A stretch of DNA of 64,000 nt from Epilithonimonas xixisoli (GTDB lineage: Bacteria > Bacteroidota > Bacteroidia > Flavobacteriales > Weeksellaceae), in NCBI RefSeq assembly GCF_004365655.1, contig NZ_SOEO01000003.1:62001-126000 (forward strand). Direction: 5' to 3'. A program made the position numbers and the translations under genes. Below, one piece after another: positions 7,716 through 16,690 of this stretch (positions are counted from its first letter, which is position 1; every line of letters starts with the position of its first letter). Below the pieces are notes generated by a model. It did no database searches and had not been told where the DNA came from. It saw nothing but the letters and a program-made list of their open reading frames with translations.

Positions 7716-10369
7716 CTTTTCTTCCCTCCAAATTGACTCAGATTCATCATTATTGATAACATAAAATAACGTCTAAGCACAAGATCTTCTCTATCTTCGA
7801 TGTAATTGTCACCAATGTTTCGGATGGCATTTTGACGTTGGTTCAGAACATCATTGATATTAAATCTCACAGTCATTTGCTTTTTGTAGAACTTGTAATT
7901 CACGCTTGCATTCCAAAAATAAGACGTTCGATTGAAGCCTGCAGAAATATTATTATTCTTAGTAACGTTGAGGTCATTAGTAAAAAAAAGATTCGATTTC
8001 AAAAAATAATTGACGATTCCGAATGCGTAATTCTGTTGCGCAGAACGCGTTTTATCAACCCGATAATTGGTGTAGTTGGAAAAATTATAATTGAGACTTG
8101 CAGAACTTGTCACATCCAGAATCTCTTTCAAATTCAATCTCAAATTAATTCGAGGAGAAAAATTATAAATCGTATTCGTGAATTGCACGCCATCTACAAA
8201 GCCTTTTCTATGCGCATAACTTGAGAAAAATGTGGGCGAAATCCGAAGCTGATTTTTGTTCCATTTGTAAGTTTTTGAAAAGCGAGCATCCCAACTTAAA
8301 TTTTTATTTCCGCTGATGTTGGCGTAAGTTCGAAACTGTCGTCCAGTATCGTCGTAGAAAGAGAAGTCTGAAATTTGATTATCAGTATAATCGAATTTTA
8401 ATTTCGCAGAATACGTGATGTTTTTCGGAAGATTTCTGTTGACAAAATAGATGGAGCTCGTGTTTTTCCAAGTGCTTTTCAAATCAGGATTTCCTTGTGT
8501 GGTAACCAGCGGATTGGAAATATCTGTGAAAGGATTGAGCGCAGTCATCGTCGGAGCTGTGAAGTTGCTTTGGTTGTACAATTCCAAAGAATTGCTGTTG
8601 GAAAAATTATAGGTGAACCTTGTTTCGTAATTTGGAAACACAAAATTTCTTTTAAAATTGATATTCTCACTATTGAAAATGCTTTGAAAATCATTCGCAT
8701 TGAAATCCAAATGAGCATTGAAGAAAAACCGGAATTTGGTCTTATTCAAATCATAGCCAACAACGGCATTTAGGGAATTGATGTCTTGATTAATCGTATT
8801 GGAAAGCAATGAATTGTAGATGGAAAATTCTTCCGATTCAGTATCGAAATCGTTAACTTTTCTGTCATTTCTCAAGGACAAAGATTTGTAAGTCAATTCT
8901 GTGGAAACGATTGCCGAGTCAGAAATAGGCTCGTCATATTTCATATTAAACGAAAAATCTGTGTTTTGCCTTTTGGAAATCGAACGCTGATTTCGATAAT
9001 CATTTTCTTCGGGAGATTGATGGAAAATCGTTGTCATCAAATTGTAATCTGTTCCGCTGTTTTCTGTAAAATTACCATCAACCGAGGCTGAAAAAGTTCG
9101 TCTTTCTTTCTTGAATTTCTTTGTGATTCCCAACGATTGAGAAAACCCATTGTTGATGGATTTTTGCTTCACAGAACCCGAGCTGGAGTTCAGCAAAATG
9201 TCGTCTCGCAAAGTGGAAGATTGATTATTGGCATCGCTTTCCGTGATATTGTTGTTAAAACCGGCAGAGAAAATCAAGTTGGTGAATTGGTCCAACTTAA
9301 GAACCGCATTGGAACTAAATCCCAATCTTTGATAACTTCGGTTGTCAGAACGTTCTGTGTTTCTATCCAATTTGTAGTCTGGTAAAAACGTTGTCCGCGC
9401 GGTTTTGGAATAAGTTTCCGTATTTCTTTCATAAAAATTGGCATTCAAACGTTCCAAATCTAGATTGTCAAATTTGTCTGAATAAGTAACATTTACCACC
9501 GAAGTTCGAAAAATTCCTGTTCCAGAACCAGTTTTGCCGGATAATCCTGCATTGATATTATTAGAGCCTGCAGAAATTGCCAGCCGTGAATCTTGTTTAG
9601 TTTTGGTGAAAAATAGCGCGCCGTCATAACGGTTGTTGGAACCATAACCAAGTCTGAGATTGGTTAGAGTTCCTTGGCGATGCTTTTTGTCCATTTCAAA
9701 ATTAACCGTCAAACTATCTGTAATGGGCGCTCTGCCAGTCAATTCTTGTTCTTTGGTTTTGGAAGTAGTAACCTGAATTTTTTTGATAATGTCTGCCGGA
9801 ATGGTTTCCAGTTCGGTTTTTCCGTTTTTGTCGAACAGTGGTTTTCCGTTGATGTGGATTTTGCTCACAGATTTTCCGTTGACCGTGATTTTTCCATCGC
9901 TATCGATTTCTGCTCCGGGAATTTCTTTTATTAGTTCATCAATTTTTGAATCCGGTTTTACCTTGAGAAAAGAAGCATTATATTCAATCGTATCTTTTTT
10001 GATTTTTACAGGAGAAACAGTGATTTGTACTTCCTCGATGTTGGTAATCAGTTCTTTATTAAGTTTAATTACCCCAAGATTTTCATTTTGATAAATCGAT
10101 TCGAATTTCCGTGTGAAAGTTTTCAATTTATCGCCCGAAATCTGAAGAAAGGAAGCTTCTTTCTGCTCAGGAATTTTTAAACTGAAGCTTCCACTTTTGC
10201 TCGTCCCGATGAAATTGATAATAGAGGAATCTTTTTGCTTCATCAATGAAACAGAAACATTTTCCAAAGGATTGTTGTTTTCATCAAAGACTTTTCCATT
10301 TACGCTGTACGTTTGAGCATTCAGCTTCAAAAAAGTAAAAATGAAAACAAGCCAGAATTTTTTCATCAA
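7712..10369 (-). CDS. TonB-dependent receptor-like outer-membrane beta-barrel protein
   Basis: 885 residues. Signal peptide (about 1-19, ending LKLNAQ), a carboxypeptidase-regulatory-like domain (about 20-100, with VNGKVFDENNNPLENVSV), a plug-like segment (about 115-200, with a PGAEIDSDGKITVNG stretch) and then a large barrel of the OMP_b-brl_3 type ending in a hydrophobic strand region. Such proteins bind a ligand or a secreted partner at the surface and depend on TonB/ExbB/ExbD. No SusD-like partner is adjacent, so the ligand is unknown. The next gene on the same strand lies upstream beyond a terminator, so this gene has its own start region; a minus-strand TATTTTTG box lies at 10391-10398. 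Confidence 0.87.
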   Translation of the reverse strand: MMKKFWLVFIFTFLKLNAQTYSVNGKVFDENNNPLENVSVSLMKQKDSSIINFIGTSKSGSFSLKIPEQKEASFLQISGDKLKTFTRKFESIYQNENLGVIKLNKELITNIEEVQITVSPVKIKKDTIEYNASFLKVKPDSKIDELIKEIPGAEIDSDGKITVNGKSVSKIHINGKPLFDKNGKTELETIPADIIKKIQVTTSKTKEQELTGRAPITDSLTVNFEMDKKHRQGTLTNLRLGYGSNNRYDGALFFTKTKQDSRLAISAGSNNINAGLSGKTGSGTGIFRTSVVNVTYSDKFDNLDLERLNANFYERNTETYSKTARTTFLPDYKLDRNTERSDNRSYQRLGFSSNAVLKLDQFTNLIFSAGFNNNITESDANNQSSTLRDDILLNSSSGSVKQKSINNGFSQSLGITKKFKKERRTFSASVDGNFTENSGTDYNLMTTIFHQSPEENDYRNQRSISKRQNTDFSFNMKYDEPISDSAIVSTELTYKSLSLRNDRKVNDFDTESEEFSIYNSLLSNTINQDINSLNAVVGYDLNKTKFRFFFNAHLDFNANDFQSIFNSENINFKRNFVFPNYETRFTYNFSNSNSLELYNQSNFTAPTMTALNPFTDISNPLVTTQGNPDLKSTWKNTSSIYFVNRNLPKNITYSAKLKFDYTDNQISDFSFYDDTGRQFRTYANISGNKNLSWDARFSKTYKWNKNQLRISPTFFSSYAHRKGFVDGVQFTNTIYNFSPRINLRLNLKEILDVTSSASLNYNFSNYTNYRVDKTRSAQQNYAFGIVNYFLKSNLFFTNDLNVTKNNNISAGFNRTSYFWNASVNYKFYKKQMTVRFNINDVLNQRQNAIRNIGDNYIEDREDLVLRRYFMLSIMMNLSQFGGKKS

Positions 10370-10390
10370 GTATTTTTAGTTTTTAGCTTT

Positions 10391-10398
10391 CAAAAATA
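10391..10398 (-). promoter_or_regulatory. Candidate -7 box of the receptor gene
   Basis: Minus-strand TATTTTTG, 22 nt before the start codon, fits TAnnTTTG. It overlaps the T-run of the upstream terminator; no clear -33 box. Confidence 0.4.
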
Positions 10399-10402
10399 GA
10401 AA

Positions 10403-10426
10403 AAACCCCTGAAAGATCAGAGGTTT
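10403..10426 (-). terminator. Terminator of the BON/SH3 operon
   Basis: A ten-pair stem with one mismatch (AAACCCCTGA with TCAGAGGTTT, AAGA loop) followed on the minus strand by a T-rich tract. It ends the two-gene operon at 10451-11353. Confidence 0.8.
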
Positions 10427-10450
10427 CATTATTATTAAGTTGTTTTGAAA

Positions 10451-10867
10451 TTAAGCTTTCAAATATCTTGCGTAAGCATAACCTTCCTCGCCATCAGCCG
10501 TTTTGATTTTCCACCAGTCGTCAGAAGATTGTTCTACCAAAGTTACAGTTTCTCCTTTTGCAGCTTTACCCACAATTGCTCCTTCTGTAGAAGGCTCTTG
10601 ACGGATGTTTAGGTTAGATTCATCTGTTGCAACAGTCAAAGATGCGCCAGCTGCCAATCCGGAAACTTGTACATCTACATTGATGTCGGTTGCAGTATAA
10701 GAAGGGTCGATTGCACCCAATGCGTTCCAAACGCTGTCTTTTGCTGCGCTGTTTGTTGCTTTTCCAGTCACGTACAAAACGCCATCTTGCTCTTGTACAG
10801 AAAGGTCAGAAAGTCCAGCAGATTGTGCTGCAGAAACTACACTTGCATATTTATCTTGTAAACTCAT
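10451..10867 (-). CDS. BON-like and SH3 domain protein
   Basis: 138 residues. Residues 1-70 look like a BON-type alpha/beta unit (VQEQDGVLYVTGKATN). Residues 75-138 form a bacterial SH3 (SH3b) domain: SNLNIRQEPSTEGAIVGK, a WWKIKT strand pair and GYAYARYL. No signal peptide is visible, which is odd for a domain that usually binds peptidoglycan. It starts 6 nt after a BON lipoprotein gene, and the two probably act together in the envelope. The role is otherwise unknown. Confidence 0.75.
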   Translation of the reverse strand: MSLQDKYASVVSAAQSAGLSDLSVQEQDGVLYVTGKATNSAAKDSVWNALGAIDPSYTATDINVDVQVSGLAAGASLTVATDESNLNIRQEPSTEGAIVGKAAKGETVTLVEQSSDDWWKIKTADGEEGYAYARYLKA

Positions 10868-10873
10868 TTGTGA

Positions 10874-11353
10874 TTATTTTACGGTGATTTTGTTATCGTA
10901 TTTACCAATTTTAAGAGCATCTACAGACTCTTTTACTTTTCTTGCGTTAGCAGAAGTTGTAGAACCTGTCAATGTCAAAGTTCCTGCAACATCTTCAGCT
11001 TTCACGCCCGGGATGTCTTTCAGCGCATCATTTACTCTTTGTAAAACAGCTGCGTCAACAACGTTCACTTCTACCGGCGCAGCTACAGGAGCTACAGTTG
11101 CCATATCGTGAACATCTTTTACGCCTTCTACTTTTTTCAAAGCTTCGATAGCGGCAAGTTTGTCGGCCTCTGTTGCGAAAACGCCACTCAGGTGCGCTTG
11201 TCCTTCTTTCACTTCCACAGAAGTTCCAGGATAAGACGTGATTACTGTTGTAGCTTGTGATGTCAAATCTGCATCAGAAACTTTCTTTTTACAAGAAACG
11301 GCTGTCATAGAAACCATCAAGGCAAGAGCAGCGATTTTAAATGTTTTTCTCAT
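10874..11353 (-). CDS. Double-BON-domain lipoprotein
   Basis: About 159 residues when started at the ATG at 11351-11353; a longer frame to 11407 would place 18 residues before the signal peptide and is rejected. Signal peptide with lipobox VSCKKK (Cys about residue 22). Two BON domains follow: one around YPGTSVEVKEGQAHLSGV and one around IPGVKAEDVAGTLTLTGS, joined by an Ala/Val/Pro-rich linker. BON domains are found in periplasmic proteins such as OsmY and bind phospholipid or stabilise the envelope. First gene of the operon with the SH3 protein. Confidence 0.85.
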   Translation of the reverse strand: MRKTFKIAALALMVSMTAVSCKKKVSDADLTSQATTVITSYPGTSVEVKEGQAHLSGVFATEADKLAAIEALKKVEGVKDVHDMATVAPVAAPVEVNVVDAAVLQRVNDALKDIPGVKAEDVAGTLTLTGSTTSANARKVKESVDALKIGKYDNKITVK

Positions 11354-11682
11354 AGTATAAAAATAATTTTTAAGTTGTGCTTTTACAAGAATGAAAATTG
11401 ATGCCAAAGAGTTAGATTTTTATAAATTCTTGAACATTTTTTCAAACTTTCACTAATTGTAAAATTAATTTATTTTTTTGTTCCATCAATAATATTTAAT
11501 TAAAATTAATAGAATTGATGTTCAGTATTTTATATTAAGAAAAAACATATTTAGCAATAAGAAATATGAATTTTGATTATTGTTAGTTTAATAATCTTTT
11601 ATGAGTGTATTTGAAGTGGAAAATTGGGTTTAAAATTATTTTATTCTCAAGAAATAGTTTCTCAATCCAAAAAACTTTTGGC
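11354..11682. other. Gene-free AT-rich stretch
   Basis: About 330 nt with no coding frame, repeat or hairpin that I can support. It must hold the minus-strand start region of the BON lipoprotein gene, but no TAnnTTTG box is evident. Confidence 0.5.
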
Positions 11683-12693
11683 TTATTTAAACTTCGTATT
11701 AGAAATTGTAGCTTCTTTGTTTTTATAATAATCTATCCAATTCTTTATTCTTCCAACAAACATTTTTAGATAGTTTTCAGTAAAAAATATATTAGACCAA
11801 TCAAATCTCTGAGCCTGGACGCCTAAGTAAAAAATAAAAATCGAAGCGCCTGAATCTGCAATTAATTTTAGTTCAATTTCTGATAAATATCTTTCTTTTC
11901 TATAACCATCTAGAAAACTTTCAACCTTCGATTCGTAGATTTTTTTATCAGATTCTATGAAGAAAAGCTGTTTGCAGAAATACCCAATATCCATAATCAG
12001 CCACCCATTTCCACAATTGTCAAAGTCGAAAATGGTAATTTCGTTTTCATTATTCACGCTCAGATTATCGTACCAAATATCCAGATGAACTATGCCTTTC
12101 TGATTGTCGGATAAATTAACTTTTTGAAAGTTGTTGGATATTTTGGTACTTATTTCTTTAAGATATTTCATTTCATACAAATCTTCAGAAAAATAAGTAG
12201 TTAGGTAATCATAAGGTTGATTCAGCAAAACATCAGAATTATAATTTATCCTATCGATTTTTTTATTTGCTGTAATGTTGTGGATTTTCGCCAATAGAGA
12301 ACCTATTGCAGAGCAGGTTTCATTGGTCATAAATCTCATTTTATCTCCTTTGGCAAATGAGAAAACGACAGCGTATCGAAGTCCTTCCGGCGCGTTTATT
12401 TCCTGAATGTAATTTCCGTCTTTGTCAGGAATTGGAAATGAAATCGAAAGATTGTGGCTTTGAAGTAATTTTAATAATTCTAATTCTTCTTGAATTTCGA
12501 TTTTAGTTCTCCATTGATGACAGTAAACTCGGACAACAAATTTCGTGCTCGTGTCTGACAAAAAGTAAGTGTGATTGACGCCAGTTCTAAATAACTTACA
12601 ATCGAAATTTTGATTTAATTGATATTTTTCTTTGATGAAATTTCCTAATTCTGTTTCAGATAATGTGGAAGCTGTTACTGGAAAAGTGGTCAT
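11683..12693 (-). CDS. Aminoglycoside phosphotransferase-fold kinase
   Basis: 336 residues with the protein-kinase-like APH fold: an N-terminal RTGVNHTYFL nucleotide loop, FVVRVY with a basic residue, the catalytic loop HLDIWYDN and the metal motif FDFDNCG. The fold covers choline, homoserine, fructosamine and aminoglycoside kinases; the sequence resembles the homoserine-kinase-II/APH branch, but the substrate is not determined. Lies 32 nt downstream of pncB on the same strand, so it is probably in the same transcript. The DNA is AT-richer than its neighbours. Resistance is not implied. Confidence 0.75.
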   Translation of the reverse strand: MTTFPVTASTLSETELGNFIKEKYQLNQNFDCKLFRTGVNHTYFLSDTSTKFVVRVYCHQWRTKIEIQEELELLKLLQSHNLSISFPIPDKDGNYIQEINAPEGLRYAVVFSFAKGDKMRFMTNETCSAIGSLLAKIHNITANKKIDRINYNSDVLLNQPYDYLTTYFSEDLYEMKYLKEISTKISNNFQKVNLSDNQKGIVHLDIWYDNLSVNNENEITIFDFDNCGNGWLIMDIGYFCKQLFFIESDKKIYESKVESFLDGYRKERYLSEIELKLIADSGASIFIFYLGVQAQRFDWSNIFFTENYLKMFVGRIKNWIDYYKNKEATISNTKFK

Positions 12694-12725
12694 TTTTAAC
12701 TTCTATAATTTTAGCGATTTACTTT

Positions 12726-13901
12726 TTATTTAATCCTTAAAAACTCCTTCGCCAACTCAATCATTTTCGGGTCGCCCGTATATTTTCCTTTTTCGTCGGA
12801 TAATTTCACAGTCGGAATCCATTCATTATTAATGCCTTTTACGCTGATGAGTTTCATTACGATATTCATTGGTTTGAGTCCGACATCATTTGTCAAATTA
12901 GTCCCAATTCCAAAAGAAATCCCGATTCTACCTTTGCAGTAATTTGTAATTTCTTCTACTTTTTCAAGATTTAATCCGTCTGAGAAAATAATGTATTTGA
13001 ATAATGGATTGATGCCTTGCTTCTGATAATGTGCAATCGTTTTGTCCGCAAATTCCAAAGGGTCTCCGCTGTCGTGACGAACGCCGTCAAACAACTTCGC
13101 AAATTTCTTATCAAATTGCTGGAAGAAAACTTCCGTCGTATAAGTGTCGGAAAGTGCAACTCCAAGATCGCCACGGTAAACATCCACCCAATTTTCCAAT
13201 GCGATAGAATTCGCCATCTTGAAACCAAATTCCGCCGCGTGAAACATAAACCATTCGTGCGCGTGGGTGCCAATTGGTTTTACGTTGTAAAGCATCGCCA
13301 AATGAACATTGGAAGTTCCTGTGAAAGTGGACTTCTTGTCCTGAATCAAAGCGTCCATTACCAATCTGTGAACTTTATAAGAATGTCTTCTTCGAGTCCC
13401 AAACTCCGCAAACGGAACACCGAGTTCTGTCAAATGAACAGCCTTTTCTACGGTTTTATCAATGACTTCTTCGTTGGTTTGTCTTTCCAGATGATTCATT
13501 TCATAATGAAGTTCACTGATAAGAGCGAGCAAAGGAACCTCCCAAAGAATCGTTCTGTACCAAAGTCCTTCTACAGAAACTTTAAGCTCTGTTCCACTTT
13601 GTTCAATTTTTACTTCAGATGGGTCGTAATGAAAACCTTCCAGAAAATCAAGATAGGGAAGTGCTAGATATGGACAAGTAACTTTCAGATATTTTTTTTC
13701 GTCTTTGGTCAGCTTCAGTTCTGCCATTGCATTGACAGATTTTCTGAGTTCGTCAGCAAAACCTTCCGGAAACTCGTGTTTTCCTCGATTGATGAATTCG
13801 TATTTTACAATTTCGTTGGTAAATAATTTCACGACTGCATTTTGCATTGTGATTTTGTAAAAGTCATTATCCAGAATAGAATTCAGCCGAACTTCGCGCA
13901 T
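12726..13901 (-). CDS. pncB: Nicotinate phosphoribosyltransferase
   Basis: 391 residues, the usual length of bacterial PncB. It makes nicotinate mononucleotide from nicotinate and PRPP with ATP, the first step of NAD salvage. Motifs seen are the N-terminal LDNDFYKITMQNAV, the FGTRRRHSY loop that carries the regulatory/catalytic His region, TSNVHLA, and RHDSGDPLEFADK near the phosphoribosyl site. Starts at an ATG; a minus-strand TAGATTTG box lies at 13918-13925, about 17 nt upstream. Upstream neighbour in a likely operon with the APH-fold kinase. Confidence 0.95.
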   Translation of the reverse strand: MREVRLNSILDNDFYKITMQNAVVKLFTNEIVKYEFINRGKHEFPEGFADELRKSVNAMAELKLTKDEKKYLKVTCPYLALPYLDFLEGFHYDPSEVKIEQSGTELKVSVEGLWYRTILWEVPLLALISELHYEMNHLERQTNEEVIDKTVEKAVHLTELGVPFAEFGTRRRHSYKVHRLVMDALIQDKKSTFTGTSNVHLAMLYNVKPIGTHAHEWFMFHAAEFGFKMANSIALENWVDVYRGDLGVALSDTYTTEVFFQQFDKKFAKLFDGVRHDSGDPLEFADKTIAHYQKQGINPLFKYIIFSDGLNLEKVEEITNYCKGRIGISFGIGTNLTNDVGLKPMNIVMKLISVKGINNEWIPTVKLSDEKGKYTGDPKMIELAKEFLRIK

Positions 13902-13917
13902 AAAAATATCGTTTACA

Positions 13918-13925
13918 CAAATCTA
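13918..13925 (-). promoter_or_regulatory. Candidate -7 box of pncB
   Basis: Minus-strand TAGATTTG fits the TAnnTTTG consensus and would give a leader of about 10 nt. No -33 box is visible at the expected place. Confidence 0.45.
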
Positions 13926-13963
13926 AGGAATTTTGTTGAGGAGATTTTGGTTGTTTTAATTTT

Positions 13964-14100
13964 AAACCACAAAAGTCACACAAGCAGTATTATTTTTAGC
14001 TTTCCAAAGTTCAAAAAAGAAGAATGAAACTTAACTCTTTCCTTTTTTGCTCTTTTGAAAATGTTTTTAATTAGATTTTCTTTTGTGACTTTTGTGGTTT
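13964..14100. repeat. AACCACAAAAGTCACA palindromic element, copy 1
   Basis: AAACCACAAAAGTCACA (13964-13980) and TGTGACTTTTGTGGTTT (14084-14100) are a perfect 17-bp inverted pair around an A/T-rich core. It fills the divergent gap between pncB and the next plus-strand gene. Related ends are found at 37263-37367 and 63161-63180. Confidence 0.8.
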
Positions 14101-14150
14101 CGAAAACATCATAAAATTTACAATTCTTACTTTTGCAAAAATGATTTGAA

Positions 14151-14483
14151 ATGGTAAAAGCGCTGATGTATTTTGTAGTCGGAACGTTAATTAGTTTTTT
14201 CTTGAGACGTTTTATGGGAGAGCCTGTAGGTTTTTGGGTAGAGCTTTATGTGGCTTCAGCTTTCGGAATCGGTTGGGGATTGGCTTATTTCGTTGACCAT
14301 CCAGATTGGGCTTTGCCAAAAAAAATGGTAATTTCTTTTATTGGAATTGTTGCTTTGGTAATTGTCGGGCTGATATTTTTCGATTTCGAAACTGCAGTTC
14401 CTTCTATTATCAAATTCTCTACAGTTTTCGTAGCTTATTATATGATTGCAAGTTTCCGGGAAAGCAAATCGTTGAGATATTAG
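14151..14483 (+). CDS. Small hypothetical membrane protein
   Basis: 110 residues with three to four hydrophobic segments (about 4-20, 28-46, 60-78 and 85-100) and short polar loops (HPDWALPKK). I do not recognise the family. The charged C terminus (FRESKSLRY) and lack of signal peptide suggest an inner-membrane protein. It stands alone between a palindromic element and a terminator shared with the convergent DUF3667 gene. Confidence 0.65.
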   Translation: MVKALMYFVVGTLISFFLRRFMGEPVGFWVELYVASAFGIGWGLAYFVDHPDWALPKKMVISFIGIVALVIVGLIFFDFETAVPSIIKFSTVFVAYYMIASFRESKSLRY

Positions 14484-14520
14484 TTAGCTGATAGCATTTG
14501 GCTTTTGGCAATTTGCTTTC
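14484..14520. repeat. GGCTTTTGGCAATTTGC-type short repeat
   Basis: Low-complexity TTTGGCTTTTGGCAATTTGC. Similar strings, in either orientation, follow rpsI (16691-16810) and accA (18011-18044). Confidence 0.5.
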
Positions 14521-14542
14521 AATTTGATACTTATAATTTATA

Positions 14543-14576
14543 AAAAAGCCAGACTTCTTAGGAAATCTGGCTTTTG
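14543..14576. terminator. Bidirectional hairpin terminator
   Basis: AAAGCCAGA pairs with TCTGGCTTT around a short loop, with A and T runs on both sides, between convergent genes. Confidence 0.85.
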
Positions 14577-14581
14577 CTTTT

Positions 14582-15628
14582 TTAGTGAATCATCAAGAAA
14601 CTTATGAATGCTAATCCTATTACTAAAAATAAAAACGCAAAATAATTAATCCAAAGCGTTATAAATCCGATGATTAAGCTTACTCTTTTTTGAGTTTGGT
14701 AAACCCGTTTGTGAGCTATGAAAAAATAGATGACGTCGTAAATGAAAATACAAGCAATTCCTAAGTATAAAAACTTGTTGATTGCTGGTATGCTAGAATA
14801 TTCTGTGATTTTATATAATAACAATGAAAATAATAAAGAGAGCAACAGAAAGGAAAAGTAATGTAGTGTGAAAATACCGTGATCAAAATACCACCATCTC
14901 TTTTTGTTATGAAACAGCCATAAAATAAAAGCGAAAATCGGAAGGTAAATGAAAAGTGCTTTTGGAAGATTATGAATAGTTGTTTCTATAAATCCAGTTA
15001 AAATCTCACTTTTTTTGTAACCTTTCTTCTGTAGTTCAGCTAGTTTATTTGATATAGGTCGGTTGACGAAATTGTTGTCCGAAATGGTGACTTCATTATC
15101 CTGCAGTTTCTGGTCCAGATCCAAAGTTCTTTCAATTTGATTGATTTTTGAAGAGTCTGTAAGAGCAGAGTTGAGTTTCGCAATATACATACTATCTTCT
15201 TTCGTTAGCTTTTCTTTGGTCTTAGTGTCATTAATGGCTTTTTGTATTTCTGATATTTTGTCCTTTTGTGAAAATAACTTTGTCTTTCCTTTTCCTTCAA
15301 AATTAATATCAAAAGGTGGAAACACCGCAAACAGAAAAAATGTAATAAAACTGACGAAAATATAAAGCTTGACCGGTGGAACAAATTGCTGTCTTTTTCC
15401 TTCCAGATAAGTGGATGTCAATTTTCCAGGTTTGAAGAACAAGTTTTTCATCGTTCCCCAAAATTGCCCATCGTAATGCGTGAAGTCCTCTATGAAATGA
15501 GTGATGAGGAAATGGAAAGGTTGTTTAGTGTGGATGTTATGCTGACCACAGTTGGGGCAATATTTTTCCTCGACAATATGTTCGCAGTTTAAGCAGTCTT
15601 TTTCTTCTCTCAGTTTTCCGTGGCTCAT
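14582..15628 (-). CDS. DUF3667 membrane protein with N-terminal zinc ribbon
   Basis: About 348 residues from the ATG at 15626-15628 (a GTG at 15646 would add six residues). Zinc ribbon near the N terminus: CLNCEH ... CPNCGQH. Then the DUF3667 core with FTHYDGQFWGTMKNLFFKPG and a first membrane segment after PPVKLYIFVSFITFFLF. A charged, helical loop of about 130 residues follows, and then four C-terminal membrane segments. The function is unknown; the family is common in Bacteroidetes. The gene stands alone. Confidence 0.82.
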   Translation of the reverse strand: MSHGKLREEKDCLNCEHIVEEKYCPNCGQHNIHTKQPFHFLITHFIEDFTHYDGQFWGTMKNLFFKPGKLTSTYLEGKRQQFVPPVKLYIFVSFITFFLFAVFPPFDINFEGKGKTKLFSQKDKISEIQKAINDTKTKEKLTKEDSMYIAKLNSALTDSSKINQIERTLDLDQKLQDNEVTISDNNFVNRPISNKLAELQKKGYKKSEILTGFIETTIHNLPKALFIYLPIFAFILWLFHNKKRWWYFDHGIFTLHYFSFLLLSLLFSLLLYKITEYSSIPAINKFLYLGIACIFIYDVIYFFIAHKRVYQTQKRVSLIIGFITLWINYFAFLFLVIGLAFISFLMIH

Positions 15629-15790
15629 TTTCAGAATTTTCACCAAAAATATAAAAAAGCAACCTTATATAAGAAGTCGGATATTAATTAATTTTTAAAA
15701 TGCGGATGAGGATTTATTTCAATAACTCATTAATAATTAGAAATTTAAAATCTTTTTTGCGGATAAGTTTTTCATCCGAGAAAATTTTGC

Positions 15791-15840
15791 TACCTTTGCA
15801 CACCCGTAAGGGAAAATTATGTTTAATCGTAAACGATAAA
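15791..15840 (+). promoter_or_regulatory. rplM promoter -7 box and short leader
   Basis: TACCTTTG (15791-15798) fits TAnnTTTG; transcription would begin near 15805. The leader holds a CCC-GTAA-GGG mini hairpin (15803-15812) and GTTT...AAAC (15821-15834) just before the GTG start. An inverted pair CGGAT...ATCCG (15760-15778) lies upstream of the box. Self-regulation by L13 is possible but not shown. Confidence 0.45.
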
Positions 15841-15842
15841 TT

Positions 15843-16298
15843 GTGAATACATTAAGTTACAAAACAGTATCGGCAAACAAGGCTACAGCAAATAAAGAAT
15901 GGGTTGTTGTAGATGCTGCTGAGCAACCGTTGGGAAGATTAGCTTCTACCGTTGCAAAGATTTTGAGAGGTAAGCACAAAACGAATTACACACCACACGT
16001 AGATTGTGGAGACAATGTAATCGTTTTGAACGCTGGGAAAGTTACACTTTCCGGAAACAAGTGGGCAGATAAAACTTACATCTGGCATACAGGATATCCT
16101 GGTGGTCAGAAGTTTATGACTGCTGAGGAGCTTAAGAAAAAAGATGCTCTTAAAGTATTAGAAAGATCTGTAAAGGGAATGCTTCCTAAAAACAGATTAG
16201 GTTCTGCTTTATTCAAAAACCTTTATTTATATGAAGGAACTGAGCACAAACACGAAGCGCAGCAGCCAAAAGTAATCAATGTTAACGAATTCAAATAA
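15843..16298 (+). CDS. rplM: 50S ribosomal protein L13
   Basis: 151 residues; starts at GTG, since no ATG is in frame nearby and the MNTLSYKTVSANK beginning fits flavobacterial L13. Recognised by EWVVVDA, LGRLAS, the KTNYTPHVDCGDNVIV core and the GMLPKNRLG motif. Early-assembling large-subunit protein that binds 23S rRNA. Followed 5 nt later by rpsI, the conserved pair. Confidence 0.97.
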   Translation: MNTLSYKTVSANKATANKEWVVVDAAEQPLGRLASTVAKILRGKHKTNYTPHVDCGDNVIVLNAGKVTLSGNKWADKTYIWHTGYPGGQKFMTAEELKKKDALKVLERSVKGMLPKNRLGSALFKNLYLYEGTEHKHEAQQPKVINVNEFK

Positions 16299-16303
16299 TT
16301 AAT

Positions 16304-16690
16304 ATGTCTACAGTACACAAAATCGGAAGAAGAAAAACTTCTGTTGCAAGAGTGTTTGTTAAGCCAGGAACTGGTAACATCACGATAAACGGTAAAGATG
16401 CTAAGACTTATTTCTGTACAGATGTTTTGGTTTACAAAGTGAATCAGCCATTTTTGTTGACAGAAACACTTGAGCAATACGACCTTAAAGTTAATGTTTT
16501 TGGTGGAGGAATCACTGGTCAAGCTGAGGCTATCAGACTAGGAGTTTCTAGAGCATTGTGTGAAATTAACGAAGAATTCAGATTACTTCTTAAACCTCAC
16601 GGATTGTTGACCAGAGACGCAAGAATGGTAGAGAGAAAGAAACCAGGTCAGAAAAAAGCGAGAAAGAGATTCCAATTCTCAAAACGTTAA
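16304..16690 (+). CDS. rpsI: 30S ribosomal protein S9
   Basis: 128 residues. IGRRKTSVARVFVKPG at the N terminus, VFGGGITGQAEAIRLG in the middle and the basic C-terminal tail ending FSKR that reaches the P-site tRNA. Forms the conserved rplM-rpsI operon. A repeat and possible long hairpin separate it from rpsB. Confidence 0.97.
   Translation: MSTVHKIGRRKTSVARVFVKPGTGNITINGKDAKTYFCTDVLVYKVNQPFLLTETLEQYDLKVNVFGGGITGQAEAIRLGVSRALCEINEEFRLLLKPHGLLTRDARMVERKKPGQKKARKRFQFSKR

Noticed and set aside
11683-12693. Aminoglycoside resistance gene
   Set aside because: Only the kinase fold is shared; the context (pncB) and the wide range of substrates of the fold do not support resistance.
13017-13667. 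Open frame of 216 codons opposite pncB
   Set aside because: Shadow of pncB, no domain or start signals.
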